From: Deltaproteobacteria bacterium | GTDB lineage: Bacteria > Myxococcota_A > Polyangia > Haliangiales > JADYYK01 | Assembly: GCA_020853705.1 (NCBI GenBank) | Contig: JADYYK010000097.1 | Coordinates: forward strand, 1-64,000 | DNA length: 64,000 nucleotides | Direction: 5' to 3' | Part shown: piece after piece, positions 23,638 to 34,100 of the stretch | Layout of the letters: every line of letters starts with the position of its first letter | Numbering within the stretch: the first letter of the stretch is position 1 | Notes under the pieces: model-generated | What the model was told of the DNA's origin: nothing | What the model saw: only the letters and a program-made list of their open reading frames with translations | The model's database searches: none | Translations under genes and position numbers: made by a program

Positions 23638-26525
23638 GGCGTCACCTCGCGGGCGCTGCGCGGGGCGGGCGCGCGGTAGATCGCGCCCAGATCGATCCAG
23701 CGCGCGAAGGCCGCCAGCTCGCGGGCGTCGAGGGCGGGCACCGCGGCGCCTGGCGGCGGACAGGCCTCGGTCAGCACACGCGGGGCCTCGAGCTCGCGCC
23801 CCAGCAGCTTCTCCATCAGGTAGGAGCGTCGCGCCGAGGCGCCGCGCTCGTCGACATAGCGCTTGCCGCCGCCGGAGCCGTCGCCGAAGGCCTGCAGCGC
23901 CTCGTAGGCGCGGTCGTAGTAGGCCGTCGGCACCGGGTCGAGTGTCAGCCCGCCGGCCGGCGTGGCGCCGAGGTGACAGCCCTGGGTCGCGCACGAGCGC
24001 GCCAGGATGGGGCCAAGCTCGCGCGCGAAGTCGAAGCCGGGCTCGTCGCCGCTGGGCAGCGCGGCTTGCGCCGCGCGCGGGCGCCGCGGATCCCGGCCCT
24101 GGTGGCTGGCCAGCGTCACCGAGGCCTGCGACAGCGCGTCGAGCGCGGCCTCGGGCACCGCCGCGAAGGCGTGCGCGGCGTCGCCGTCGAGCGCGCCATG
24201 ACAGCCCGCGCACGCCACCGGGTAGGCCGACAGCGCCACGCCCTGGGGCATGACCTCGCCGCCGAGCAGGTACAGCCAGCGGGCACCTTGCGCGCCCACC
24301 GCCATGCCGTCGGCGCCCAGCGCCTGCACGCGAAAAGGGCGCCGCGCCGGCAGTGTGGCACGCAGCGAGCCATCGGCCTCCAGGGGCAGCACCGCCAGCG
24401 TGGTGGTCGGTCCATGCACGCCGTTGGAGAACCAGGTCGACGCCGCATCATGGTTGGCGATCTGCGCTGCATCGACCGCGGGGGTGTCCGCCGGCGTGGC
24501 CGACGACCAGCCCAGCAGGCGCAGCGCCGTGATGTCGCTGCGTGGCGGCTTGGCGCCCACCGGCGCCAGGCCGCGCAGGATGGCCTCGATGGCCGGCGCG
24601 CCGGCGTGCACCAGGGTCCCGGTGCTGGCGGCAGCTGTCCACGCGGCCTGGTGGGCCTCGTCCTCGGGCGCGCGCGGCACCAGGATGGCGGGCTGATCGT
24701 CGGCCAGGCCGGGGGCGTCCTCGAGCGGCCGCAGCGACTCCAGCGTGGCCGCGCCCGCGGAGGTGTTGCCCAGGGTGGCCAGGTAGAGGCCGCGGTCGGG
24801 CGTCGGCGCGCCGGGGCTCGGGGCAGGGGACCAGGCCACGACGACGCGGCCGTCGGGCAGCGGCGCGGGCTCGAAGAAGCGACCGCTGGTGAGCCGGCTG
24901 ACCGCGGGCAGGAAGCCGGGCACCGAGGCTGCGCCAGCGCCGGCGCCGCCGACGCGATCGGGCCCGAGCTGGCGCTCGATGACCGCGAGGTCGCCACCCG
25001 CGCCGGTGGCGGCGCTGTCGGCGTCGAGCAGGATGGCGACGTCGCGCCCGTCGGGCAGCTCGCGCAGGGCCCAGGTCAGCGTCGCGCCCGTGGTCTGGCC
25101 ATGGTGTGGGTGGTATTCGGGCTGCGCGTGCGCCGGCGCATGATCGAGCGGGAAGCGAAACACCGGCCCCTGCAGGCGACCACCCAGACGCCGCAGCACG
25201 GTGAAGGCCAGCGAGCCGCGGAACTCGCCGACCGCCAGGAAGCTGGGCCCGAGCTCCGGCGTGGGCGTCACGGTCAGGCGCAGCGGCACGCCGCCCTCGA
25301 GCACATACAGCTCGACGTCGAGCGCACGGCCGCTCTCGTCGAGCTCACCGGCACGGGTCGACGCGAACACCACCCGGCCGTCGGGCGCATACACCGGCCA
25401 GCGGTTGCTGGTCTTGCCGCCCCCGGGCAGCACGCCGGTGTCATGGGTCAGCTGGCGCAGCTGGCCGCTGGCTAGCTCGAGTTCGTACAGGTTGTGACAG
25501 TCGGCCTCCGAGGTGCGCATCGAAAACAGCACCCGGGTGGCGTCGTGGCTGGGCGCGGGATCGCGGATGTCGGCGGGGGCAGCGTGCAGGGCCGCGGTCA
25601 GGTTGCGCGCTGGCCCGTCGGGCAGCGGACGCAGCCACAGGTCGGAGCCGGGCTGGAAGCTCGCCAGGTCGGTGAGCGCGCGCGCCTCGGCAGGGCCGCG
25701 CACGAAGACGACGCCGGTCGGCGCCTCGGGCGTGGTGGGCAGCGCAGCGTCACGCTCGGCGCGCGCCCAGGCCACGATGGCCCGCGCGCCGGGGTCGTCG
25801 GGGCCGCTGAAGAAGGCGTCGTTGCCGCCGCGGTGCACCACGCCGCCGCGCGCCAGCGGCAGCGCCTTGACCAGCAAGCGCGAGCGCGTCGGGGCGCCCA
25901 GGGCCAGGTTGCGCCGCGCGGCCTGGTAGCTGGCGCGCACCTCGGCGCGCGAGAACCCGCCGCCCTGACCCAGCATGGGCGGCGCGAACACGGTGCCCGC
26001 GAAGCCCAGCGGGCCGTGACAGCGCGCCAGCATGCAGCCGCGATCACGCAGCACCGGCAGCACCTCGTCGGCGAAGCGCTGCTCCAGCGCGCCGAGCTGC
26101 TCCTGACCCTCGCCGCCGCCGCGCTCGCCCTCGATCCAGCCCAGCAGCGCGGCCAGCGCGGGGCTGTCCAGGCTGGCGAAGGGGTGGCCGCCCGCGTGCG
26201 GCAGCCCGCCCGCTGCCAGCGCCAGCGGCTTGCGCACCAGCGACGACCACGCTGCGCGCTCGCCGGTGTCGATGCGCGCCTTGACGTTGGCGTAGGCCGC
26301 CGCGAGATCGCGCACCTTGCCGTGGCCGTCGACCTCGACGAAGAAGAAGCGCCGGTCGAGGACCTCGCCGCGGGCCTCGGCATCGGGGCTGACCCCGTGG
26401 CAGACCGGGGCCAGACAGTGACGCTCGAGGATGGCCACGGTCTCGCTCTCGAAGCGCGCGCGCCCCTGCGTGCGCCCGCAGCCGAGCGTCGCGACAGAGA
26501 GCAGCAGCGCGAGCCCAGGGCGCAC
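23634..26525 (-). CDS. Tetraheme TolB/HZS-alpha-like lipoprotein (operon 1)
   Basis: 963 residues from GTG 26525 with lipobox VATLGCGR. Four candidate heme sites: CLAPVCH (about residue 37), CMLARCH (about 164), CAGCH (about 772) and CATQGCH (about 845). Three are CX4CH and one is CX2CH. The middle (about 260-700) is a TolB/WD-like propeller (SHDATRVLFSMRTSEADCHN, then YAPDGRVVFASTRAGE), a layout recalling the hydrazine synthase alpha-subunit family, though no such activity is claimed. It ends in ELAAFARWIDLGAIY, shared with two paralogues here. First gene of operon 1; a palindrome is centred 41.5 nt before its start. Confidence 0.87.
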   Translation of the reverse strand: MRPGLALLLSVATLGCGRTQGRARFESETVAILERHCLAPVCHGVSPDAEARGEVLDRRFFFVEVDGHGKVRDLAAAYANVKARIDTGERAAWSSLVRKPLALAAGGLPHAGGHPFASLDSPALAALLGWIEGERGGGEGQEQLGALEQRFADEVLPVLRDRGCMLARCHGPLGFAGTVFAPPMLGQGGGFSRAEVRASYQAARRNLALGAPTRSRLLVKALPLARGGVVHRGGNDAFFSGPDDPGARAIVAWARAERDAALPTTPEAPTGVVFVRGPAEARALTDLASFQPGSDLWLRPLPDGPARNLTAALHAAPADIRDPAPSHDATRVLFSMRTSEADCHNLYELELASGQLRQLTHDTGVLPGGGKTSNRWPVYAPDGRVVFASTRAGELDESGRALDVELYVLEGGVPLRLTVTPTPELGPSFLAVGEFRGSLAFTVLRRLGGRLQGPVFRFPLDHAPAHAQPEYHPHHGQTTGATLTWALRELPDGRDVAILLDADSAATGAGGDLAVIERQLGPDRVGGAGAGAASVPGFLPAVSRLTSGRFFEPAPLPDGRVVVAWSPAPSPGAPTPDRGLYLATLGNTSAGAATLESLRPLEDAPGLADDQPAILVPRAPEDEAHQAAWTAAASTGTLVHAGAPAIEAILRGLAPVGAKPPRSDITALRLLGWSSATPADTPAVDAAQIANHDAASTWFSNGVHGPTTTLAVLPLEADGSLRATLPARRPFRVQALGADGMAVGAQGARWLYLLGGEVMPQGVALSAYPVACAGCHGALDGDAAHAFAAVPEAALDALSQASVTLASHQGRDPRRPRAAQAALPSGDEPGFDFARELGPILARSCATQGCHLGATPAGGLTLDPVPTAYYDRAYEALQAFGDGSGGGKRYVDERGASARRSYLMEKLLGRELEAPRVLTEACPPPGAAVPALDARELAAFARWIDLGAIYRAPAPRSAREVTP

Positions 26526-26558
26526 TCATGATCGATACGCGGTGCGCAAGGCAGCGCT

Positions 26559-26574
26559 CTTGATCGCCGTCAAC
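26559..26574. promoter_or_regulatory. Fnr-like palindrome, site C
   Basis: CTTGAT-CGCC-GTCAAC in the divergent region between operon 1 (GTG 26525) and the HlyIII-family gene (ATG 26608). The centre (26566.5) is exactly 41.5 nt from the first base of both start codons. A minus-strand TATCGA lies 7-12 nt before GTG 26525. Confidence 0.6.
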
Positions 26575-26607
26575 CGCGGCCTGGCAGCGCCAAGCAGACT
26601 GCTCCGG

Positions 26608-27249
26608 ATGCGGACGTCACGTGTGCCCTCGCTGGCCGAGGAGATCGCCAACGGCGCCACCCACGGCGTGGGCGCCATCCTCAGCGTCGCCGGCCTGACC
26701 CTGCTGGTGACCCTGGCGGCGCCGCACGGTGGCGTGCGGCTGGCCAGCGCGCTGGTGTTCGGGCTGGCCCTGCTGCTGCTGTACACCGCGTCGGCGCTGT
26801 ACCACCTCATCCCCGCGCCGCGCGTCAAGCACGGCCTCAAGGTGCTCGACCACGCCGCGATCTACCTGCTCATCGCGGGCACCTACACGCCGTTCACGTT
26901 GATCACGCTACGCAACAGCGGTGGGCGCTGGCTGTTCTGGGTGGTGTGGGGGCTGGCCGCGCTGGGCGTGGCCTGCGAGGCGGCCTGGGTGCACCGGCCG
27001 CAGTGGCTGTCGGCGCTGATCTATGTGGCGATGGGCTGGCTGGTGGTGCTGCTGGTTCGGCCGCTCAGCCAGGCACTGCCCGCGGGCGGCCTGTGGCTGC
27101 TGTTCGCCGGGGGCGTGGCCTACACGGTGGGCACGCTGTTCTACGTGCTGCACCGGGTGCCGTTCATGCACTCGGTGTGGCACCTGTTCGTGCTCGCCGG
27201 CAGCGTGTGCCACTTCCTGGCAGTCGCCACCTACGTGATCCGGACCTGA
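26608..27249 (+). CDS. Hemolysin III/PAQR family membrane protein
   Basis: 213 residues from ATG 26608. Seven transmembrane segments and the conserved PAQR/HlyIII residues are present: EEIANGATHGVG at the start, SALYHLIP (His), KVLDHAAIYLLIAGTYTPF (Asp-His), and the C-terminal HSVWHLFVLAGSVCHF. These conserved His/Asp residues resemble the metal site of PAQR receptors/hydrolases. The cellular role in bacteria is poorly defined. It shares its promoter region and palindrome with cytochrome operon 1. Confidence 0.92.
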   Translation: MRTSRVPSLAEEIANGATHGVGAILSVAGLTLLVTLAAPHGGVRLASALVFGLALLLLYTASALYHLIPAPRVKHGLKVLDHAAIYLLIAGTYTPFTLITLRNSGGRWLFWVVWGLAALGVACEAAWVHRPQWLSALIYVAMGWLVVLLVRPLSQALPAGGLWLLFAGGVAYTVGTLFYVLHRVPFMHSVWHLFVLAGSVCHFLAVATYVIRT

Positions 27250-27265
27250 CCGCTTCGGCGGTGCG

Positions 27266-27281
27266 GTTGACCGCCGTCAAG
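27266..27281. promoter_or_regulatory. Fnr-like palindrome, site D
   Basis: GTTGAC-CGCC-GTCAAG upstream of operon 2. The spacer CGCC is identical to that of site C. The centre is 42.5 nt from GTG 27316, which supports that codon as the start of the propeller cytochrome. Confidence 0.6.
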
Positions 27282-27315
27282 CCGCGGTGTGCCGGGCACG
27301 ACATCCTGGGGCCTC

Positions 27316-30195
27316 GTGCCCAAGACGCAGCGCCAGCGGGATCTCAGCATCGCCGTCGTGGCAGGCCTCATCCTGACCGTGGGGATCGGCGTGTCGCTGG
27401 CGCGCAGCCGGGCGCGACGGCGGCAGGCCTCGCCGGCCGCGCCGGCCGCGGCAACCAAGGCGACGGCCGCGGTGCCCGCGCAGCCGCGCGCGAGCTGGGT
27501 GGCGCGCTCGCTGCGCCCGGTCGCCAACCCCGACCCGGGCGCCGCCGAACAGCCGGCGCGGGCGCGGCCCTATCACGTGGTGGTCAGCCCCGATGGCGCC
27601 ACCGCGTGGGTGACGCTGGCAGGCACCGAGGCCCAGCCGGGGCATGAGGTCGTGGTGATCGATGTCGCGGCCCGGCGCGAGCGCGGGCGCATCGAGGTCG
27701 GGGCGCAGCCCTATGGGTTGGCGCTGCGCCCCGGCGCGCGCTGGCTGGTGGTGACCAACCGCTTCTCGAACTGGCTCAGCGTGGTCGACACCAGCAGCGC
27801 CCGCGAGGTCGCGCGCGTCGCGGTGCCGTTTTACTGCGAGGACCTGACGTTCTCTGCTGATGGACGGAAGGCCTGGGTCAGCAACGCCTGGAAGGACCAG
27901 GTCCTGCTGGTCGACTTCGAGGCCGCGGGTCCTGGCGGCCGGCTGCGCGACCTCGGGCCCAGCGCGGCCGACTTCGCGCCCGCGCACGCGGTGCTGCGCG
28001 CGAGCTGTGGCGCGGCGGCGTGCCACCTGTACCGCAGCGGGGGCTTCGTGGCCGGGCCGGAGCCAGCCGAGGCGCTGCAGAGCGCGCTGGTGCACGCCTT
28101 CCCGACGCAGCCCGAGGACAGCCCGCTGCTGCGGGTGGGGCTGTCGACCCGTCACGGTGGCTTCGCCGACGCCGTCACCGGCCACCACCACGCCGGTGGC
28201 GTGGTCTTCTCCGAGCCCGCGCATGATCCTGCGCTGGCGGTGCTGCGCGGCTGGATCGCGGCGGCGCGCCCCGGGCCCGGGCCCGGGATCGAGGTCGGCG
28301 CCAAGCCCCGCGATCTGGCCCTGAGCGCCGACGGACGCTGGCTGTACGTGGCCAACACCGCCTCGCTCGATGTGTCGGTGATCGACACCACCACGCTGCG
28401 CGAGGTGCGCCGGATCCAGGTGCGCTCGCCGGTCAACGACGTGCTCGAGGTGGACGGCCGTCTGGTGCTGGCCACCCTGGGTGTGGGCTCGGGCCATCAA
28501 AAGGCGCATCACCCGGGGCGCGAGAGCCTGGATCGCACCAACCCCGAGGCCGAGTTCACCATCATGCGCGATCTCACCACTGGCAAGGCGCTGCCCATCG
28601 AGCGCCAGAGCCCGCTGGGTCGCTTCGACGATGTCGACGGGACGGCGATGCAGCGCTTCCGCGACATGTCCAACGACCTCGTGCTGCTGTCGCCCGAGGT
28701 CGACGACGTGCAGGCCTACCGCGCCGAGGAGGGCTTCACGCGCTGGACCTCCGACAGCTTCGAGGCCTTGCCCGGCGACGCCAAGGGCGACGTGCCGGCG
28801 GAGCTGCTGCGCGTGGTGGGCGCGTTCCCCGAGCAGCTGGCGCGTCGCGACCAGCACCTCTATGTGAGCATGGCGGGCAGCTTCGAGATCCAGGAGTGGG
28901 CCATCGATCTCGGGGCGGCGCCGGCGCAGCGCCTGCGCCCGGAGCGCGTATTTGCGACCGGCCTCAAGCCGGCCGGGCTGGCGGTGGCGGGCGCCACCCT
29001 GGTGGTGGCCGACGGCCTCGGCGAGACCCTGAGCTTCATCGACCTCGGCACCGGCGCGCGCAAGGAGCTCAGCCTGAGCCTGCTGCCCGAGCGCTACCCG
29101 GCCAACGACTTCGAGCGCGGCGAGCTGGTGGCGGAGACCGCGGTGTTCACGGCCGATCAGGACATCTCGTGCGTGCACTGCCACTACCGCGACGGCTCGG
29201 ACGGCAAGAAGTGGACGGTGGCGTCGGTGATGGGCCAGAGCCGCGAGCACGACGAGCGCGCCGGCGGCAGCCGCGAGACGCCCGATCTGCGCGCCCTGGT
29301 GCTCAAGGTGCCGCTCAACCTCGGCGGCACGCTGTCGATGGACGAGGCCCTGGGTCCGTTCATGGAGCAGAACCCGCTGCTGGCCTTCACCCAGGACGTC
29401 ATCCCGGCGGGCGACTTCACCGGGGTGGTGGCGACGCCCGGCGAGCTGCCCTACTACACGCGATCGGCGCACTCGCGCTGGAACGCCGCTGGCAAGCCGT
29501 GGCCGGACAGCCGCGTCAGCCTGGCCGATGCCGGCAAACGGCGCGATCTCTTCATGAAGCGGGCCTCGCAGCGCTGGTTCGGGGTCGAGTACGATCTGCG
29601 CCAGATCCAGCGCATCCTGGGGATCTGGCAGGGCGGCGAGGGGCGCCTCCTGCCCAACCCGGAGGACCCCGCCGACGCCATGATCCAGCGCGGCAAGGCG
29701 CTGTTCGAGAGCCCCGAGGTCGGCTGCGCGGGCTGCCATCCCGGGCCGACGTTCACCGACCGGGTGCATCAGCACAACCAGAACAAGGCGTTTCCGCCGC
29801 TCATCACCCGCGGCCAGCGCGACGCGCCGCACCAGACCATGGGGCCCGACTATGTCGATCACTGCGAGGACTTCGTGCGTCCGTGGGATCCCAAGGATCG
29901 CGGCCGGGTCCAGGAGCACGCCGAGTTCATGGTCGCAGAGTCGCTGCGCGGGCTGTGGGCGCGCCCGCCGCGCTTCCTGCACGACGGCCGCGCCATCAGC
30001 CTGCGCGAGGTGCTGGCGCCGCCAGGGCACCCGGCGCTGCGGCCGCTGCTCTGGCCGCGGGCGCAGGCGCCCCGCGCCGGGCGCGAGCTGGGCATGAACG
30101 AGCGCGACGGCACACCTGACAGCCATGGCGCGACCTCGCACCTCACGGTCTGGGAGCTGGAATGTCTGGTCCGGTACGTTCAGTCCATCGAATGA
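27316..30195 (+). CDS. Beta-propeller/MauG-like c-type cytochrome with an extra heme insert (operon 2)
   Basis: 959 residues from GTG 27316 (GTG 27289 is possible but sits almost on the palindrome). It has an N-terminal membrane anchor (LSIAVVAGLILTVGIGVSLA) rather than a lipobox. A YVTN-type propeller (VVSPDGATAWVTLAG, FSADGRKAWVSNAWKDQ) is interrupted by an inserted module with a CX4CH site (SCGAAACHLY, about residue 231) and HGG/HHHAGG histidines; the two paralogues lack this insert. The MauG-like part has CVHCH (about 619) and CAGCH (about 804) and the common end box NERDGTPDSHGATSHL. First gene of operon 2, overlapping ApbE as ATGA. Confidence 0.87.
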   Translation: MPKTQRQRDLSIAVVAGLILTVGIGVSLARSRARRRQASPAAPAAATKATAAVPAQPRASWVARSLRPVANPDPGAAEQPARARPYHVVVSPDGATAWVTLAGTEAQPGHEVVVIDVAARRERGRIEVGAQPYGLALRPGARWLVVTNRFSNWLSVVDTSSAREVARVAVPFYCEDLTFSADGRKAWVSNAWKDQVLLVDFEAAGPGGRLRDLGPSAADFAPAHAVLRASCGAAACHLYRSGGFVAGPEPAEALQSALVHAFPTQPEDSPLLRVGLSTRHGGFADAVTGHHHAGGVVFSEPAHDPALAVLRGWIAAARPGPGPGIEVGAKPRDLALSADGRWLYVANTASLDVSVIDTTTLREVRRIQVRSPVNDVLEVDGRLVLATLGVGSGHQKAHHPGRESLDRTNPEAEFTIMRDLTTGKALPIERQSPLGRFDDVDGTAMQRFRDMSNDLVLLSPEVDDVQAYRAEEGFTRWTSDSFEALPGDAKGDVPAELLRVVGAFPEQLARRDQHLYVSMAGSFEIQEWAIDLGAAPAQRLRPERVFATGLKPAGLAVAGATLVVADGLGETLSFIDLGTGARKELSLSLLPERYPANDFERGELVAETAVFTADQDISCVHCHYRDGSDGKKWTVASVMGQSREHDERAGGSRETPDLRALVLKVPLNLGGTLSMDEALGPFMEQNPLLAFTQDVIPAGDFTGVVATPGELPYYTRSAHSRWNAAGKPWPDSRVSLADAGKRRDLFMKRASQRWFGVEYDLRQIQRILGIWQGGEGRLLPNPEDPADAMIQRGKALFESPEVGCAGCHPGPTFTDRVHQHNQNKAFPPLITRGQRDAPHQTMGPDYVDHCEDFVRPWDPKDRGRVQEHAEFMVAESLRGLWARPPRFLHDGRAISLREVLAPPGHPALRPLLWPRAQAPRAGRELGMNERDGTPDSHGATSHLTVWELECLVRYVQSIE

Positions 30196-31199
30196 GCGTG
30201 GGCCTGGCCGGCGTCGCGCTGCTGACCGGCCTCGGGCTGGCGGCACGCCATGTGCGCAGCGCGACGGCGACCCCGCGCCAGCGCGTGCGCGTGGCGCGGG
30301 CGCTCATGGGCACCGAGGTCGAGGTCGTGGTGTGGAGCGCGGCGGGCCGCGCCAGCGCTGCCCGCGCGGCGGCCGAGGCCGCCCTCGACGACATCGCGCG
30401 GCTGGAGGGGCTGCTGTCGGACTACCGCGCTGACAGCGAGATCGGCCGGCTTGGGCGCGGCGAGACGGTGCTGGTCTCGGCCGACACCCGCGCGGTGCTG
30501 GCCGAGGCGCGCAGCTGGAGCGAGCGCTCGGGTGGCGCCTTCGACGCGACCCGGGGTGCGCTGTACCAGCGCTGGCGCGCGGCCCGCGCCGCGGGTCAGC
30601 TGCCGGCGCCCGGCGAGCTGTCCGCGCTGGTCGCGCTGGGCGGCTGGGACGAGGTGCGCGAGGAGGCCGGCCGGCTGCGCCTGGGCCGGCCCGGCATGCG
30701 CCTCGACCTGGGCGGGGTCGCCAAGGGCTTCGCGGCCGAGCGCGCCTCGGCGCTGCTGCTGGAGCGAAGCTTCCCCGACCATCTGGTCGACTGCGGCGGC
30801 GATCTGGCGGTGGCCGGCTCACGCGATGGCGCGCCCTGGCGGCTGGCCATCCCGGACCCGCGCGGGCGCGGTGTGGTGGCGACGCTGCTGGTGCGCCCCG
30901 GGACGGTGGCCACCTCGGGCGACGCCCAGCGCTTCTTCGAGGTGGGCGGGGTGCGCTACGGCCACATCATCGATCCGCGCACCGGCTGGCCGGCGCGCGG
31001 CACGGCCAGCGTCACCGCGCTGGCGCCGGAGGGCGCCGACGCGCTGGCCACCGCGCTGTACGTGCTCGGGCCCGAGCGCGGGCTGGCCCTGCTGGCCGGG
31101 CTGCCCGAGGCACACGCCATCTTCGTCGCGGCCGACGGCGCGGTGCGGCTGTCGCCCGGGCTGCGTCGGCGCGGCGCGGTCATCGAGGTGGCGCGGTGA
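30192..31199 (+). CDS. apbE: ApbE, FAD:protein FMN transferase
   Basis: 335 residues starting at ATG 30192 (ATGA overlap). ApbE attaches FMN covalently to Ser/Thr of extracytoplasmic flavoproteins such as RnfG, RnfD, NqrB and NqrC. The family motifs are visible: ALMGTEVEVVV near the start, RLDLGGVAKGFAAERA (about residues 172-187), LVDCGGDLAV, TVATSGDAQRF, and HIIDPRTGWPARG (about 260-272). A membrane-anchoring N-terminus (VGLAGVALLTGLGLAARH) places it on the periplasmic side. The RnfG- and RnfD-like products encoded downstream are the obvious substrates. Confidence 0.95.
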   Translation: MSVGLAGVALLTGLGLAARHVRSATATPRQRVRVARALMGTEVEVVVWSAAGRASAARAAAEAALDDIARLEGLLSDYRADSEIGRLGRGETVLVSADTRAVLAEARSWSERSGGAFDATRGALYQRWRAARAAGQLPAPGELSALVALGGWDEVREEAGRLRLGRPGMRLDLGGVAKGFAAERASALLLERSFPDHLVDCGGDLAVAGSRDGAPWRLAIPDPRGRGVVATLLVRPGTVATSGDAQRFFEVGGVRYGHIIDPRTGWPARGTASVTALAPEGADALATALYVLGPERGLALLAGLPEAHAIFVAADGAVRLSPGLRRRGAVIEVAR

Positions 31200-34100
31200 G
31201 GTGGCTGCTCGCGGTGCTGGTGCTGGTGGGCTGTCAGGCGCCGCGGGCCGAGGCGCCCGACGCCCTCGGCGTGCTGGAGCGGCGCTGTGGCGCGTGCCAC
31301 GGGCTGACCTCCCCGGCCTACGCGGTGGCGCAGCGGGACGCCCACGACCGCAAGCTGCTGCGCTGGATCATCGGCCCGGACGGTCGCATCCCCAGGGCGC
31401 AGCGTGAGCTGGCGCTGACCCGGGCGCGTGAGGCCGTCGATCACCTGGCGCCGGCGGCGGCGAGTCCGCTGTTGCTGGCGCCGCTGGCGGCGACCTTCAC
31501 CGGGGGCGCCTACGTGCACCCCGAGCTGTTCGCGTCGCCCAGCGACGCCGACTACCGCGTGCTGGAGGCCTGGGTGCGCGCCGAGCTGGGCCGCGCCAGG
31601 CCGGTGACACCGGCGGCGCTGACGCCCGCGCAGCAGCTGTTCGCCAGCACCGTGATGCCGCTTCTGGAGCGGCGCTCGTGCCTGACCGGAAACTGCCACG
31701 GTCGGCTGTCGTTCTCGGATCTCAAGTTGACGCCCGCGCTCCCGGTGCTGCCGGAGCGCTACAGCGCGGCCATGCTGGAGCACAACCGGCAGGCCATGCT
31801 GGGCGGCCTGGCCGGGCAGCCACGGCTGGTCAACCTCGCGGGCGACGTCGCGCAGTCGCGCCAGCTGCTCAAGCTGATGCCGGTCGCGCACGGCGGGCTG
31901 CTGCACAAGGGCGGCAACCAGTTCATCGACGTGGGCGACCCCGACCACGACACCCTGCTGGCGTGGCTGCGCGCCGAGGCCGCCGAGGCCGGGCCGCCGG
32001 CCCAGGGTGACGGCCTGCTGTTCGTGCGTCGCCCGCGCGCCACGCCCGAGCGCGCCTTCGAGGACGGCGGCTTCCTCGGGGGGGGCGATCTGATCTGGCG
32101 CCACGCCGACGGCCGCGAGGACAACCTGACCGCGGCGCTGCACCAGGGCCCCGCCGACGTGCGCGCCCCCGCGCTGTCGTATGACGCGCGCCGGGTCCTG
32201 GTGGCGCTGCGCGGCGGCGCCCAGCTGCCCTTCGACGTCTGGGAGATCGAGCTCGCCACCCGGGCGGCGCGGCAGCTGACCTTCTCGCCCGGGCCCGCGG
32301 TGCACTTCCTCGACCCGACCTATGTGCCGGCGCCAGACGGCCCCGGCGAGGTCGTGGTGGTGGTGTCGAACCTGGCCGGCGAGTGGGCGCCGTCCAGCCC
32401 CGACGGCCTGCTGGGCGAGGCCGAGCGCGGGACCGCGCTCGAGCTCGGCGATGACGAGCGCAGCGAGCGCGCGGGCAGCTTCGACGGGCGGGCCATCCGC
32501 CTGCTGCGTGGCGCTGGCGCCGGCGAGTCGCGCGTCATCCGGCGCTCCACGCCGGGGCTCCTGGTGCTCGATCGCCCGCTGCCGGTGGCGGCCGACTCGA
32601 CCACGCACTATCTCATCGAGGCGGCGCCGCGCATGGCGCCGTCCTATGACCTGTACCGCCTGCGCCTGGCCGGGGCGGGGCAGGAGCGCCAGGCGTTCGA
32701 CACCACGCTGACCAGGATGACCCACGCCCTGGGCCAGGTGCGCCGGCCCGCCATGCGCTCGACCGGCGAGATCTTCGTGACCACGCTGCGCACCGGCTGG
32801 CAGGGCCAGCGCCCGTTCTTCAACGGCGCCGTGTTCCGGGTCCACCCCGACGGCTCCAACTTCCACACCCACGGCCAGAATCGCTCCCAGATCCCGATCT
32901 TGCTCGGCGAGCAGGAGCTGGCCAATGGGCTCGAGGTGCGCATCGGTCAGGACGCCGACTCGTTCTGGGGCGGCCAGCTCATCGTGGCCGACCACCAGGC
33001 CGGCCCCGGGGTCGACCCGCGCAGCGCGCTCGACGACCTCGATCACCCGCTCGAGCGCACGCCCCTCGAGCACTCCCAGCACAGCTTCTTCCGGGCCTGG
33101 CTCGCGGTCGACCCCACGACCCGGCCGCTCGGGGTCTCGCCCGGCGGCAGCTACCGCGATCCCTGGCCGCTGGGGGACGGCGCCATCCTGGTGGCCTACG
33201 CGCCGGGCCCGATCGACCTCGATGACGCGACGGCAGCGCCCGACTTCGACATCGTCCGGGTCGAGCCCGCCCCCGCCTTCCAGGGCGAGGATGGCCTCAG
33301 CGCGGGCCGCTTCCGGCGCGAGGTCGTGGTCCAGGGGCCCGACGCCGAGCTGTGGCCGCGCCCGGTGCAGGCGCGCCCGCGCGAGCCCATGCACAAGGCC
33401 CTCAAGTACGACGTCGATCGGGTCGGCAAGCCGGTCGAGGTGCGCGGCTTCAGCGGCCACCCCGACGGCACGCCGGCGCTGCTGCAGGTCTACGATCTGC
33501 CGCTGCTGGAGGCCTTCTTCGAGCACAGCGTGCCGGCCGGGGTGCGCCACGTCGCCGCCGAGCGCTGTGCGGTGCATGGCGACGAGGTGCCGGGCTGGCG
33601 CCAGGTGCGCTGGGCCCGCGTGGTCGGCGCCGCGCCGCTGGGGCCAGGCGGCCAGGGCGAGGCGCCGCGCTTCATCCTGGCCGAGGTGCCGCTGGCCGCC
33701 GATGGCTCGTTCCAGGTCCGGGTGCCGGCGCGGGTGCCGTTCGACGTGCAGAGCCTCGACGAGGACCGCATGGCGCTGGGCACGCCGGCACGCTGGCTCT
33801 ACACCCTGCCGGGCGAGAAGCACACGCTGTCGATCCCGCGCGCGCTGTACTCGCAGACCTGCGAGGGCTGTCACGGCGACATGTCGGGGCGACGCTCGCA
33901 GAGCTTCGGCCACCCGGACGTGGTCAGCTCGGCGTCGCGCACCCTGGCGATGTGGGACTCCGAGGCCCGCGTGGCGCGCGCCCCGGCCGAGGTCGCGCCG
34001 CTGGCGGTGGGCTGGGACGAGGACGTCGCGCCCCTGGCCCAGCGCCGCTGCGGCGGCGCCGGGTGCCACCCGCGGCTCGACGCCGAGACGCTGCGGCGCA

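Noticed and set aside
23151..25475. Very long plus-strand frame opposite the tetraheme gene of operon 1
   Set aside because: Arg/Gly/Ala-rich product without domains; the minus strand encodes recognisable heme motifs, lipoboxes and coupled starts.
23634..26525. Annotation as an actual hydrazine synthase subunit
   Set aside because: The TolB-like middle region and layout are shared with that family, but beta and gamma subunits and other anammox genes are absent, and the heme motifs differ.
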